Positions 19,194 through 28,754 are shown, numbered from the stretch's first letter. The stretch is DNA of 64,000 nucleotides from Dokdonella sp. (GCF_019634845.1 NZ_JAHCAQ010000006.1:1-64000); one strand, 5' to 3'. Notes: generated from the sequence alone by a model not told the origin. Program-made: numbers and translations.

Positions 19194-21752
19194 TCAGGTG
19201 CCGCGCGGCTTGGCGCGATGGGTCGGCTGCGCGCTCCACGGATCATCGGGCCACGGATGGCGTGGATAGCGGCCCTTGAGTTCCTTCTTCACCTCGGGAT
19301 AGGTGCGCGCCCAGAAGCTGCGCAGGTCGCGCGTGACCTGCACCGGCTTGCCGCCCGGTGACAGCAGGTGCAGCGTCAGCGGCACCTGGCCACCAGCCAC
19401 GCAGGGCGTGTCGGCGAGGCCGAACAGTTCCTGCAGCTTGACCGCGAGCACAGGCGCCGTCGCGTCGGCATAGTCGATGCGGCGCTGCTGGCCGCTCGGC
19501 ACCGTGATCGCGACTGGTGCCTGGCTGTCGAGCGCGACGCGCTGCGCGTGGTCGAGCCGCGCGGCCAGCGCCTGCGACAGCTCGGCCGCTTCGAGCGCAT
19601 CGAGCCGGCGCTTGCCGGCGAGGTACGGCGCGAGCCAGTCGTCGAGCGTCGCCAGTAGCGCGGCGTCGGAGAAATCCGGCAGATCGAGCGTGTTGTTCCA
19701 GTGACGCAGCGCGTTGACGCGCTGGCGCAGTGCACGCGCAGGCTCGCTCCATGGCAGCGCGGCCAGGCCCAGTTCGCGCACCGCGGCGACGAGGGCGGGC
19801 ACCGTGTCCTGCGCGCTCGCGGGGACGCTGCGGCGCTCGAGCACGATGGCGGCGAAGCGGCGCTCCTCGAACGCCTCCACCGTCCGCGTGTCGCGATTCC
19901 AGCGCACCACGCGAGCCCGCGTGAACTGGTCGGCGAACGCCACTTCGAGCAGGTCGGCATCGAGCGGCGCAGCGGCGAGGATGAGGCTGTCGCGCGCATC
20001 CAGGCGCAGATCGATGACCAGCAGCCACGGCTCGCCATACAGCGCACTGTCGTCGGCGAGGTGGGCGCCACGGCCGTTGGCAAGCGTGTAGCGGCGCGCA
20101 TTGAGCGGATCCTGTCGCGCGATGCGGTCGGGGAATGCATGCGCGAGCAGGTTGCCTGCAGCGAGAGCCGAGCCTTGCACGGTGGCAGCGGCGGGCAGCG
20201 ACGGGCGTTCGACACGATGGCCGCCTTCGCTGCCAGCGGGTGACGCCGCCAGCCGCGCACGCCAGGCGTCGGCGGCGCGCGCGATCGCTGCCAGCGCGTC
20301 GCGGTCGGCGGCGGGCGCGCGTGATTGCGCTGCGCGCTGGCGCCAGGCCTGCAATGCCTGCAGGCGCTGGCGAAAATCATCGTTGCGGGCGGCCTCGCCG
20401 CGCAGCGGATTGCGCGCCTCGACCAGCGCCACGCAGTCGGCGGCGAGCGCGCGGCGCTCGGCCTCGGCATGCAACAGCGCGGCCGCCAACCGCGGACTGG
20501 TGCCGAGCGCCAGCATGCGCCGTCCGGTCGGCGTGATGCGCTCGTGCGCGTCGAGCGCGCCGAGGCGTTGCAGCAGTTCGCGGGCCTGGGCCAGCGCGCC
20601 GGCCGGCGGAGGGTCGAGCCAGTGCAGCTCGGTGCTGCCCCAGGCGGCCAGCTCGAGTGCCAGCTGCGACAGTTCGACCTGGGCGATCTCGGGCCGGCGC
20701 TCGCTGTCGAGGCGCTTGCTCTGCGGCCACAGCCGAAACGCATGACCGGGGCCGAGCCGGCCGGCGCGGCCGGCGCGCTGGTCGGCCGAGGACTGCGCGA
20801 TCGCGACCACCTGCAGTCGCGTGAAGCCGGAGTTCGGGTCCAGCCGCGGTTCGCGCGCGAGGCCGAGGTCGACCACGCTGCGCACGCCCGGCAGGGTCAG
20901 GCTCGACTCGGCGACATTGGTCGCCAGCACCACGCGGCGTCTGCCGGCCACCGCCGGCGCGAGCGCGGCATGCTGTTCGGCCACCGCGAGCTCGCCATGC
21001 AGGATGATGCGTTCGATGCCGCGTGCAGGCAGCTCGGCCAGTGCCTCGTGTGCGCGCATGATCTCGCGCTTGCCGGGCAGGAACACCAGCACGTCACCAG
21101 GATCGCTCGCCAGCGCGGTGTCGACCGCACGCCGCACCTGCATGGGCCAACCGCGTTCGGGCCAGGCTTCACCGGCGCGCGCCGGCGGGTGGCTGACCTC
21201 GACCGCGAAGCTGCGCCCTTCGCTGACCAGTTGCGGCGCATCGAACCAGCGCGCCAGGCGTGGACCGTCGAGTGTTGCCGACATGATGACCAGGCGCAGT
21301 TCGGGACGCAGGTTGGCCTGCACGTCGAGCGCGAGCGCGGCACCGAGATCACCATGCAGGTGGCGTTCGTGGAATTCGTCGAACAGGATCGCGGCGACGC
21401 CCGTCAACTCGGGATCGTCCTGGATCATGCGCGTGAGGATGCCTTCGGTGACGACCTCGATGCGCGTGGCGGACGAGACCTTCGACTCGAAGCGGATGCG
21501 GTAGCCGACGCTGGCGCCGACGGCTTCGCCACGGGCGTCGGCCATGAACTCGGCGGCCGCACGTGCCGCGATGCGGCGCGGCTCGAGCATGAGGATGCGG
21601 CCATCGCCACGCCAGGGCGCGGTCAGCAACGCCGGGGGCACGCGCGTGGTCTTGCCCGCGCCCGGCGGCGCCTGCAGCACGAGCCGAGGCTGCGCCGCCA
21701 GCGACTCCAGGATGCGCGGCAGCAGGCTGTCGATGGGAGCGGCTGGGGTCAT
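19194..21752 (-). CDS. hrpB: ATP-dependent helicase HrpB
   Basis: 852 residues from ATG 21752 (MTPAAPIDSLLPRILESLAA). Helicase superfamily 2 DExH motifs in order: APPGAGKTTRVP (I), ILFDEFHERH (II, DEFH), VIMSATLDG (III), VVLATNVAESSLTLPGV (V) and SSADQRAGRAGRLGPG (VI). The HrpB C-terminal domain ends YPRHPWPDDPWSAQPT. A DEAH-box type RNA helicase of unclear cellular role. It is convergent with the EamA gene, with adjoining stop codons. Confidence 0.93.
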   Translation of the reverse strand: MTPAAPIDSLLPRILESLAAQPRLVLQAPPGAGKTTRVPPALLTAPWRGDGRILMLEPRRIAARAAAEFMADARGEAVGASVGYRIRFESKVSSATRIEVVTEGILTRMIQDDPELTGVAAILFDEFHERHLHGDLGAALALDVQANLRPELRLVIMSATLDGPRLARWFDAPQLVSEGRSFAVEVSHPPARAGEAWPERGWPMQVRRAVDTALASDPGDVLVFLPGKREIMRAHEALAELPARGIERIILHGELAVAEQHAALAPAVAGRRRVVLATNVAESSLTLPGVRSVVDLGLAREPRLDPNSGFTRLQVVAIAQSSADQRAGRAGRLGPGHAFRLWPQSKRLDSERRPEIAQVELSQLALELAAWGSTELHWLDPPPAGALAQARELLQRLGALDAHERITPTGRRMLALGTSPRLAAALLHAEAERRALAADCVALVEARNPLRGEAARNDDFRQRLQALQAWRQRAAQSRAPAADRDALAAIARAADAWRARLAASPAGSEGGHRVERPSLPAAATVQGSALAAGNLLAHAFPDRIARQDPLNARRYTLANGRGAHLADDSALYGEPWLLVIDLRLDARDSLILAAAPLDADLLEVAFADQFTRARVVRWNRDTRTVEAFEERRFAAIVLERRSVPASAQDTVPALVAAVRELGLAALPWSEPARALRQRVNALRHWNNTLDLPDFSDAALLATLDDWLAPYLAGKRRLDALEAAELSQALAARLDHAQRVALDSQAPVAITVPSGQQRRIDYADATAPVLAVKLQELFGLADTPCVAGGQVPLTLHLLSPGGKPVQVTRDLRSFWARTYPEVKKELKGRYPRHPWPDDPWSAQPTHRAKPRGT

Positions 21753-21951
21753 CCCGGGGTCGCGGCGCAGGCGGCAAGCCGCTGATTGTAGAGCCGGCCC
21801 GGCGCGTGGGCGGCGCCTGCCGGTGGACCGCGTTGCTAAAGATGAGCAACGGTGCCGGCCCGGCGCGGGCTGTTCCGCGGCGCCGCGTTGCGTCGGCGTC
21901 GCCACCGCCCGGGCCGGGCCGGGCGACGCCAGCGGCGCGCTGAACGCGCGC

Positions 21952-23067
21952 CTATTCGCAGAGCATGCCGTTGGCGCTGAGCAGGCGCGTATAGGTGATC
22001 GTGCCATTGATCACCGGCACATCCTGCGGCAGCCCGGTCTTCGGCGTGAAGGCGACATCCATGCGCGTGCAGTTGGTCAGCGCGATGTGGATGCTGCCCC
22101 AGTCGGCGGTGGCATTGCCGGTCACGAGATAGCTCACCGGAATGTCGAGGCCGCGCACACCACCGGCCACCGGATCGAACGCGGCGCTGCCGACGATCCA
22201 GAACGGCTTGCCGGCCGGATCCTTGGTGAGCAGGTCGATCACCACCTGGCGGCGGCGCGGGTTGTCGCCGTCGTAGCCTTCGGCCACCTGCACGATGACG
22301 CCCTCGTTGCGCTCGGGGTTGTACCACTGCGCCGCGGCGTAGCCATCCAGCGGCAGCGCTGCGAACGCGTCGGGATAGGTTTGCGCGGTCGGTGCGTAGG
22401 CGGGCACGTTGATGTCGACGCTGGTGCCGGTGCCGCCGAGCACGTTGAGCTTGAACGCGGCGTTGAAATCGTGGCGCACCGCGCCCGTCAACGAGTAGTT
22501 CTCGAGCACATAGGTTTCGCTGTGCGGCATCTGCACCGCGTAAGCCGCTTCCGACACGACGGTGTTGGGCTCCTGTGCGACACGGATCACGCCATACTCG
22601 ACGCTGCCCTGGGTGATCAGCAGGCGCGGCCGCAGCGGGATCACGGTCGATACCGTGTCATCGGCGCGGTCGACGCGCACCAGGGTCATCGCATGAGCGG
22701 CGCCGGCGGCGCCGTAGGGCATCGCCGCGCCGCTGCTGCTGCAGGCGATGCGCCACACCGTGACCACGAGGTTTTCGGTGGTGGAACCGACATTGGTGAC
22801 CGCGTAGGTCGGCACCGTTGCGCTCCAGGTCGTGCCGGACGGCTTGTCGGGCAACGGATTGGCGGCGCAACTGGGCGGATAGCTGCGGAAACCGTTCACC
22901 ATCGGCGTGCCGACTGCGGTGGTGGTGCCGGCCACTTTGGCCGGCATTGCGCGGCCTGCGACCGGGGCCGTGTAATCGGGCCCGGCCACGGCCGGCGTGG
23001 CCGAGGCGGCTACGGGAGTGGTTGCGAACGCGGCCAGCGCGAGCGCCGCCATCATCGGGTGGGTCAT
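21952..23067 (-). CDS. Exported protein of unknown function, paralogue 1
   Basis: 371 residues with a Sec signal peptide (MMAALALAAFATTPVAASA). It shares with the neighbouring gene the blocks SYPPSCAANPLPDKPSGTT, VWRIACSSSGAA, LALPLDGY-type repeats, EGVIVQVAEGYDG, FWIVGSAAFDP and a terminal NGMLCE. Conserved Cys pairs in SCA, ACSS and the final LCE suggest disulfides outside the cytoplasm. I do not recognise the family. It lies 118 bases downstream of paralogue 2 on the same strand, separated by a terminator. Confidence 0.75.
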   Translation of the reverse strand: MTHPMMAALALAAFATTPVAASATPAVAGPDYTAPVAGRAMPAKVAGTTTAVGTPMVNGFRSYPPSCAANPLPDKPSGTTWSATVPTYAVTNVGSTTENLVVTVWRIACSSSGAAMPYGAAGAAHAMTLVRVDRADDTVSTVIPLRPRLLITQGSVEYGVIRVAQEPNTVVSEAAYAVQMPHSETYVLENYSLTGAVRHDFNAAFKLNVLGGTGTSVDINVPAYAPTAQTYPDAFAALPLDGYAAAQWYNPERNEGVIVQVAEGYDGDNPRRRQVVIDLLTKDPAGKPFWIVGSAAFDPVAGGVRGLDIPVSYLVTGNATADWGSIHIALTNCTRMDVAFTPKTGLPQDVPVINGTITYTRLLSANGMLCE

Positions 23068-23136
23068 TGTGCGAGCTCCATCGGCCGCGGTCGGCCATCG
23101 GGTTTTTCAGGGTAGCGCATCGTTGTGGGCGGCGAC

Positions 23137-23165
23137 AAAAAAAGCGGGCGGCCAGGCCGCCCGCT
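23137..23165 (-). terminator. Rho-independent terminator of paralogue 2
   Basis: On the minus strand, AGCGGGCGGCC / GGCCGCCCGCT with a 2-3 base loop and a run of seven T. It follows the stop of the gene at 23185-24378 and should largely uncouple it from paralogue 1. Confidence 0.9.
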
Positions 23166-23184
23166 GTGATCAGGCCGACTGGCC

Positions 23185-24378
23185 TTACTCGCACATCATG
23201 CCGTTGGCGGTGAAGATGCGGTCATACAGCGTGTTGCCGCTGAACACCGGCACCGGCAGCGGCAGGCCGCTGCGCGGCGTGAAGGTCATGCTGAGCTTGT
23301 TGCAGTTGCGCAGGCTCAGTTGCGCACTGCCCCAGTCGCGCGTCGCATTGCCGTTGATGAGATAGGCGAGCGGAATCGTCAGCGTGGTGGCGCTGGTGGG
23401 ATCGAAGGCGGCGCTGCCGACGATCCAGAACGGGTTGCCATTGGTGTCGAGCGTGAGCAGGTCGATGATGACCTGACGCCGCGCCGGGTGGCTGCCGTCG
23501 TAACCCTCGGCCACCTGCACGATCACGCCTTCGCTGAGCGCGGGATTGAAATACTGCGCGGCGAGGTAGCCGTCGAGCGGCAGCGCCGCCAGTCCGCTGC
23601 CGGTGTAGTCGCCCATCGCGAGCACGGTCGCACCCGAGCCGCTGATGAACGGATCGATCGCCAGCGAGAACGCATAGCCATACAGGTGGATGTAGTCCAG
23701 GTCGAGCGCGCCGCTGGACTTGACCGTGTAGTAGTTCTCGAGCGCGTAGGTGGTGCTGACGAACACCGGTGCGTCATACGGGCCGTCGCTGACGAAGGTG
23801 TTGGGCTCGCTGGCGGCGCGCACCGCGCTGGCGGCGTCGTTGAAGCCGATCCCGCCCTGCTGGATGTTGAGCAGCGGGAAGGTCGGAAAGCGATCGGTGC
23901 GGCCCTCGTTGCCGGCATCGCGGTCGATGCGCAGCAGCGTCATCGCGTTGCCGCCGCCATCGGTGTTGTAGGGCAGGTTGGCGGCGCCGCTGCTGCTGCA
24001 AGGCACACGCCACAGCGTGATGGTCACGGTTTCCGGCGTGACGACATTGCCGCTCATGTCACGCGTGTACAGCGCCATGCGGCGGCTGACCGTGGTGCCG
24101 CTGGCCTTGTCGGGCAGTGGCCAGGCCGCGCAGCTCGGCGGGTAGGCGCGGAACTCGTTGACCAGCGGCGTGCCGGAATTGGTGTGGCTGCCCATGACCT
24201 TGGCCGAGTCGCCGCGGGCCTTGGCTGCGGCCGCGCCAAGCAGCGCAAGCCGCGCGCGCGCCGTCGCGGCGGCGCTTTCGTGGTATTCGCGTGCCGCCGT
24301 GAGGTCGGCGTCGGTGGCCAGGCCGGGGACGGCGAACAGGACCGCGGCGGTGAACGTCAGCAAGTGCAGGGCTTTCAT
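23185..24378 (-). CDS. Exported protein of unknown function, paralogue 2
   Basis: 397 residues from ATG 24378 (MKALHLLTFTAAVLFAVPGLA, a signal peptide), with a GGAACCCC-type purine-rich site upstream. It shows the same conserved blocks as its downstream paralogue: YPPSCAAWPLPDKASGTT, VPCSSSGAA, LPLDGYLAAQYFNP, EGVIVQVAEGYDG, FWIVGSAAFDP and NGMMCE at the very end. It carries a 60-residue N-terminal helical insert absent from paralogue 1. A secreted or periplasmic protein; function unknown. The tandem arrangement indicates local duplication. Confidence 0.75.
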   Translation of the reverse strand: MKALHLLTFTAAVLFAVPGLATDADLTAAREYHESAAATARARLALLGAAAAKARGDSAKVMGSHTNSGTPLVNEFRAYPPSCAAWPLPDKASGTTVSRRMALYTRDMSGNVVTPETVTITLWRVPCSSSGAANLPYNTDGGGNAMTLLRIDRDAGNEGRTDRFPTFPLLNIQQGGIGFNDAASAVRAASEPNTFVSDGPYDAPVFVSTTYALENYYTVKSSGALDLDYIHLYGYAFSLAIDPFISGSGATVLAMGDYTGSGLAALPLDGYLAAQYFNPALSEGVIVQVAEGYDGSHPARRQVIIDLLTLDTNGNPFWIVGSAAFDPTSATTLTIPLAYLINGNATRDWGSAQLSLRNCNKLSMTFTPRSGLPLPVPVFSGNTLYDRIFTANGMMCE

Positions 24379-24523
24379 CGGGGGTTCCTCGCAACAGGTT
24401 GCGCGAGCATCTTCGCACAGCGGTGAATTGGCAGTGAACCGGCACCGGTTCGCGACATCGGTCACGCTGGCCGTGCCGGCTGCGTCACCGATAATGCCGC
24501 GTTGATCGTCACCGGATTCGCAC

Positions 24524-25330
24524 ATGACGCCGCAAACCCCCGCCGAGTTGGTCGACATCGGCGCCAACCTCACCCACGAATCGTTCCGCGCCGACTTCGA
24601 CGCCGTGCTGGCGCGCGCGCGCGCGGCCGGCGTGGCGCGCATCATCGTCACCGGCGCCAGTGCCGCCGGCAGCCGCGCGGCGCATGCGCTGGCGCGGCAG
24701 CACCCCGGGTTCCTGCATGCGACCGCGGGCGTGCATCCGCATCACGCCCACGAATACGATGCCGCCACCGACGCGCTGCTGCGCGAACTTGCCGCGACGC
24801 CGGTGGTGAAGGCGGTGGGCGAGACTGGCCTGGACTACTACCGCGATTATTCGCCGCGCACGGCGCAGCTTGCCGCCTTCGAGCGCCAGCTTGCGATCGC
24901 GGTCGATTGCGGCAAGCCGCTGTTCCTGCACCAGCGCGACGCGCATGCCGACTTCATCGCCTGCCTCGACCGCGTGCGCGGTCGCCTCGGCCGCATCGTC
25001 GTGCACTGTTTCACGGGTACGCGCGCCGAACTGGTCGACTATCTGGACCGCGACTGCCACATCGGCATCACCGGTTGGATCTGCGACGAGCGTCGCGGCC
25101 TGCATCTGCGCGAGCTCGTCGGCCTCATCCCGCCCGATCGGCTCATGATCGAGACCGACGCGCCGTACCTGCTGCCGCGCGATCTCGTGCCCAAGCCGTC
25201 GCACCGGCGCAACGAGCCGATGTACCTGCCGCATGTGTGCGCCGCCGTTGCGGCGGCGCGCGGCGAGGAGGTGGCGCTCACGGCGGCCACCACCACGGCG
25301 ACCGCGCGCGCGTTCTTCGCGCTCGACTGA
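24524..25330 (+). CDS. tatD: TatD family metal-dependent hydrolase
   Basis: 268 residues. Metal-binding motifs of TatD: VDIGANLTHESF (family N-terminus), GVHPHHA, GETGLDYYRDYSPR, LFLHQRDAH, VVHCFTGTRAEL and ETDAPYLLPRDL. Members are 3'-5' DNases/RNases with a TIM-barrel fold. A single complete copy, divergent from paralogue 2. Confidence 0.92.
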   Translation: MTPQTPAELVDIGANLTHESFRADFDAVLARARAAGVARIIVTGASAAGSRAAHALARQHPGFLHATAGVHPHHAHEYDAATDALLRELAATPVVKAVGETGLDYYRDYSPRTAQLAAFERQLAIAVDCGKPLFLHQRDAHADFIACLDRVRGRLGRIVVHCFTGTRAELVDYLDRDCHIGITGWICDERRGLHLRELVGLIPPDRLMIETDAPYLLPRDLVPKPSHRRNEPMYLPHVCAAVAAARGEEVALTAATTTATARAFFALD

Positions 25331-25342
25331 GCGCGCCGTGGC

Positions 25343-26119
25343 TCAGCTGCGCAGGCCGATCCCGCGCCGGAGCAGGTGCAGGGCCACCAGCGTGAGTACC
25401 ACCACGAAGCCCAGCATCACCGCGTAGGCCAGGCCCAGCGGCATGTCGCTGATGTCGAGCAGGCCGTAGCGGAATGCGTTGACCATGTACAGCACCGGGT
25501 TGGCGTGGCTGATCTGCCGCCAAGGCGAGCCGAGCATGTCGACCGAATAGAACACGCCGCCGAGATAGGTCAGCGGGGTCAGCAGAAAGGTCGGCACCAG
25601 GGCCACATCGTCGAATTTCTTCGCATACAGCGCGTTGATGAAGCCGGCCAGCGCGAACACGATCGAGGTCAACACGATCGTCGACAGCGTCACCCACGCG
25701 TGGTGCATCTGGATGCGGGTGAAGAACAGCGAGATCGCCAGCACGATCAGCGCCACCATGAAGCCGCGCAGCACGGCGCCGGCGACATAGCCGGCGAGCA
25801 GTATCCAGCCCGGCATCGGCGAGGCCAGCATCTCCTCGACGTAGTGACCGAACTTGGCGCTGAAGAACGAGGAGGAGATGTTGCCGTAGCTGTTGGTCAC
25901 CACCGCCATCATGATGAGGCCGGGCACGATGTAGTCGATGTAGCCCACGCCCGGCACGATGTCGCCGATGCGACTGCCGATCAGCGTGCCGAAGATGACG
26001 AAATACAGCGTCATCGTGATTGCCGACGGCAACAGGGTCTGGGTCCAGATGCGCAGGATGCGCGCGACCTCGCGGCGGGCCACCGTGCCGAAGGCGACGA
26101 GCTGGCCGGCGGCGTTCAT
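25343..26119 (-). CDS. ABC-2 type permease (YadH-like)
   Basis: 258 residues, six membrane segments, starting MNAAGQLVAFGTVARREVAR. The FGTLIGSRIGDIVPGVGYID and YIVPGLIMMAVVTNSYGNI blocks are typical of YadH-like ABC-2 permeases. The start overlaps the stop of the ATPase gene (26116-26119). Together they form an inner-membrane exporter of unknown substrate. Confidence 0.88.
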   Translation of the reverse strand: MNAAGQLVAFGTVARREVARILRIWTQTLLPSAITMTLYFVIFGTLIGSRIGDIVPGVGYIDYIVPGLIMMAVVTNSYGNISSSFFSAKFGHYVEEMLASPMPGWILLAGYVAGAVLRGFMVALIVLAISLFFTRIQMHHAWVTLSTIVLTSIVFALAGFINALYAKKFDDVALVPTFLLTPLTYLGGVFYSVDMLGSPWRQISHANPVLYMVNAFRYGLLDISDMPLGLAYAVMLGFVVVLTLVALHLLRRGIGLRS

Positions 26120-27051
26120 GCCACCGCCTTGCCGCCCTCGACGAGCCGCACGAACAGCTCCTCCAGGCGGTTGGACTTGTTGCGCAACGAGCGCACCACG
26201 ATGCCGGCGAGCGTGAGCGCGGCGAACAGTGAATTGAGGTCGTGGCCGCGCGGCACGGTTGCTTCGAGCGTGAGCGGATCGACCGCATGCAGTTCGATGC
26301 CGGGCAGCTGCGGCAGCACGGCCGCGTGCGGCTCGGCCAGATCGAGCACGAGCGTCTCGATGTCGAGTTTGGCCAGCAGCTTCTTCATCGAGCTGTGCTC
26401 GATGATGCGGCCATGGTCGATGATGGCGATGTTGCGGCACAACTGCTCGGCTTCCTCCAGATAGTGCGTGGTGAGGATGACCGTGGTGCCGGCGCGATTG
26501 ATCGCGCTGATGAACTTCCACATCGAGCGGCGGATCTCGATGTCGACGCCGGCGGTGGGTTCGTCCAGCACCAGCAGGCGCGGCTCGCTCATCATTGCGC
26601 GCGCGATCATCAGGCGTCGCTTCATGCCGCCCGACAGCGTGCGCACCGGTTGCTGCGCCTTGTCCCACAACTGCAACTGTCGCAGGTAGGTCTGCGCCCG
26701 CGGCAGCGCCACCGCGCGCGGGATGCCGTAGAAGCCAGCCTGGTTGATGCAGATGTCGAGCGGCTTCTCGAACTGGTTGAGATTGACTTCCTGCGGCACC
26801 AGGCCGAGCAGGGCCATGGCCTCGCTGCGCCGCTCGCGCACCGATACGCCGAACACGCGGGCGTCGCCGGCGGTGGCGTTGACCAGTGACGACAGGATGC
26901 CGATCAGCGTCGACTTGCCGGCGCCGTTGGGACCGAGCAGGGCGAAGAAATCGCCCGGTTCGACGCGCAGCGAAACTCCCCTGAGCGCCTGCACGCCGCT
27001 GGCGTAGGTCTTGCTGAGCTCGACGATGTCGAGCGCGGGATGATCGCTCAT
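26116..27051 (-). CDS. ABC transporter ATP-binding protein (YadG-like)
   Basis: 311 residues. Walker A GPNGAGKST at about 39-47, Q-loop VPQEVN, signature TLSGGMKRRLMIARAMM, Walker B LLVLDEPTAGVD and switch His in TTHYLEEAE. Partner of the downstream permease. The divergent ferredoxin reductase starts about 80 bases away. Confidence 0.92.
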   Translation of the reverse strand: MSDHPALDIVELSKTYASGVQALRGVSLRVEPGDFFALLGPNGAGKSTLIGILSSLVNATAGDARVFGVSVRERRSEAMALLGLVPQEVNLNQFEKPLDICINQAGFYGIPRAVALPRAQTYLRQLQLWDKAQQPVRTLSGGMKRRLMIARAMMSEPRLLVLDEPTAGVDIEIRRSMWKFISAINRAGTTVILTTHYLEEAEQLCRNIAIIDHGRIIEHSSMKKLLAKLDIETLVLDLAEPHAAVLPQLPGIELHAVDPLTLEATVPRGHDLNSLFAALTLAGIVVRSLRNKSNRLEELFVRLVEGGKAVA

Positions 27052-27129
27052 GGAAGGCGCGCGGGACAGGACGGCGGGCGGCTGCTGCTAGTATAGCGGG
27101 CTGTCCTGTTGCCGGTTTGCGCGCTGCCG

Positions 27130-27873
27130 ATGGAACTCTTCTCCCTGCGCCTGGCAGCCAGCCACATGCTGGCGCCGTCGGTGCGCCACCTGGCCTTCGA
27201 ACGCGTCGATGGCATGCCGTTCGCATTCGTGCCGGGCCAGTTCATCCAGATCCATTTCAGCTATGCCGACGGCACGCCGACGCGGCGCAGCTATTCGATC
27301 GGCACCGTCGGCGATGGCCGCACGCCGGTGCAGCAACTGGAGATTGCCGCGTCGTATGTCGAGGGTGGCGCCGCCACCGCCTTGCTGTCGCAACTCGACG
27401 AAGGCGGCACGGTACAGGCCAGCGGCCCGTTCGGACGCTTCTGCCTGCAGCCCAACGACACCAACCAACGCTATCTGCTGGTCGCCACCGGCACCGGCGT
27501 CACGCCCTACCGCGCGATGCTCGGCCAGATCCGCCAGCTCGTGGCGACCCGCGGCTGCACCTTTGCGCTGGTCTACGGCGCGCGCAGCGAAGCCGAGCTG
27601 CTGTACGGCGAGGAGTTCGAAGCGTTCGCGCGCGAGGTGCCGGGCTTCACGTTCCATCCGTGCCTGAGCCGCGTGCCGCGCGCGGTGCCGCGCGCGCACG
27701 ATCGCAACGGACGCGTGCAGGTTGCGCTCGGCGAGCTGGCGCCCAATGCCGCGCACGACATCGCCTACCTGTGCGGCAATCCCGACATGGTCGACGAGGC
27801 TTTCGCGCTGCTCAAGGCCGCAGGCCTCGGCGTGGCGCAGATCCGCCGCGAGAAGTACGTCTCGTCGCGCTGA
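27130..27873 (+). CDS. Ferredoxin--NADP reductase family flavoprotein
   Basis: 247 residues from ATG 27130 (MELFSLRLAASHML); a TTG seven codons earlier is less likely. FAD-binding motif RRSYSIGT at about residues 55-62, the second FAD-contact block GGAATALL, NADP-binding LLVATGTGVTPYRAML and the C-terminal LCGNPDMVDEAF. A single-domain FNR without an iron-sulfur domain. The partner ferredoxin or flavodoxin is not in the window. Confidence 0.85.
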   Translation: MELFSLRLAASHMLAPSVRHLAFERVDGMPFAFVPGQFIQIHFSYADGTPTRRSYSIGTVGDGRTPVQQLEIAASYVEGGAATALLSQLDEGGTVQASGPFGRFCLQPNDTNQRYLLVATGTGVTPYRAMLGQIRQLVATRGCTFALVYGARSEAELLYGEEFEAFAREVPGFTFHPCLSRVPRAVPRAHDRNGRVQVALGELAPNAAHDIAYLCGNPDMVDEAFALLKAAGLGVAQIRREKYVSSR

Positions 27874-27890
27874 GCCGGCGGCCACTTCCA

Positions 27891-27910
27891 GTGTAAAGGA
27901 TACTTGACAC
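27891..27910. promoter_or_regulatory. Operator 1 upstream of the XRE operon
   Basis: GTGTAAAG-GATA-CTTGACAC, an imperfect dyad (one mismatch per half). Its right half contains a consensus -35 box TTGACA (27904-27909). The same dyad, inverted in detail, recurs at 27938-27957. Likely bound by the XRE-type regulator encoded as the second gene of this operon. Confidence 0.65.
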
Positions 27911-27932
27911 CGAGAGATGCCATCCGTATCGT
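27904..27932 (+). promoter_or_regulatory. Promoter of the membrane protein-XRE-hydrolase-NatAB operon
   Basis: -35 TTGACA at 27904-27909 and -10 TATCGT at 27927-27932, spacing 17 bp. The predicted transcription start falls at the edge of operator 2. Operators on both sides of the core promoter suggest repression by looping or by steric block. Confidence 0.6.
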
Positions 27933-27937
27933 CGCGT

Positions 27938-27957
27938 GTGTCAAGTTAGCTTTACAC
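27938..27957. promoter_or_regulatory. Operator 2 upstream of the XRE operon
   Basis: GTGTCAAG-TTAG-CTTTACAC, the same dyad as operator 1; 17 of 20 bases agree when one is reverse-complemented. Centre-to-centre distance is 47 bp. It ends 18 bases before the first ATG (27976). Confidence 0.65.
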
Positions 27958-27975
27958 CCTCCGGAGGCGCCGGCG

Positions 27976-28557
27976 ATGTCGCCGATATCCAAACGCCGCT
28001 ACGAAATCCAGATCATGCTCGCAATGGCGATCTACGTGGTCGTGCTGCTGGCGGTCTGGCCGCTCGCGCGCAGCGTCGATGCGTTCATGCCCAAGCTTGC
28101 CTGCACGCTGGCCCCGGTGTTGCCGCTGGTGTATGTGATCGGCGTGATGGCGCAACGCATCGCCCGCAGCGACGAGCTGGAGCAGCGCACCCACCTGATC
28201 GGGCTTGGCGTCGCGGTGGCCGTGATTTCGCTGTACGGCATGGTGGCGGGCTTCCTCGCGGTCGCCGAGCTGCTGTCGCCGCGCGCCACTGCCGCCGCCC
28301 TGCTGTGGGTTTTCCCGCTGTTGGTGATGATCTACTCGATCGCGCGCGCACTGGCCTCGCGCCACTACGGCAGCGGTCTGTGCGACGGCGACGGCCTGGC
28401 CAGCGAACTGCGCTGGCTCTATGTCGCAGCCGTGTTCGCTGCGGTCGGCGGGTGGAGCTGGTGGCGCGAGGGCGGCAATCGCGCGACGGCGATCATGCTG
28501 GTGGCGGCGGTGCTATGCGTGGCTGGCGCGGTATTCCAGCGGCAGCGGCGGCGGTGA
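27976..28557 (+). CDS. Multi-pass membrane protein of an XRE-controlled operon
   Basis: 193 residues from ATG 27976 (MSPISKRRYEIQIMLAMAIY), directly after operator 2 with an upstream GGAGGCG ribosome-binding site. About five or six membrane helices. Similar small membrane proteins are often found next to 66-residue XRE regulators, but function is unknown. The stop overlaps the GTG start of the regulator (GTGA). Confidence 0.7.
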   Translation: MSPISKRRYEIQIMLAMAIYVVVLLAVWPLARSVDAFMPKLACTLAPVLPLVYVIGVMAQRIARSDELEQRTHLIGLGVAVAVISLYGMVAGFLAVAELLSPRATAAALLWVFPLLVMIYSIARALASRHYGSGLCDGDGLASELRWLYVAAVFAAVGGWSWWREGGNRATAIMLVAAVLCVAGAVFQRQRRR

Positions 28558-28754
28558 AGAATCGCCTGCGCGAACTGCGCGAACGCCAAGGCTGGTCGCA
28601 GGGCGAGCTGGCGCTGCGACTGGATGTCTCGCGCCAGACCATCAACGCGATCGAGACTGGCAAGTACGACCCGAGCCTGCCACTCGCCTTCAAGCTCGCG
28701 CGGCTGTTCGGACAGCGCATCGAGCAATTGTTCGACTGTGAGGAGAACGCATGA
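28554..28754 (+). CDS. Small XRE-family transcriptional regulator
   Basis: 66 residues from GTG 28554 (VKNRLRELRERQGWSQGELA). A complete Cro/CI helix-turn-helix (LDVSRQTINAIETGKYDPSL) and a short tail (IEQLFDCEENA) typical of the COG1476 group. It overlaps both neighbours by 4 bases, so stoichiometry with them is fixed by coupling. The likely ligand is the pair of dyads at 27891-27957. Confidence 0.85.
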   Translation: MKNRLRELRERQGWSQGELALRLDVSRQTINAIETGKYDPSLPLAFKLARLFGQRIEQLFDCEENA

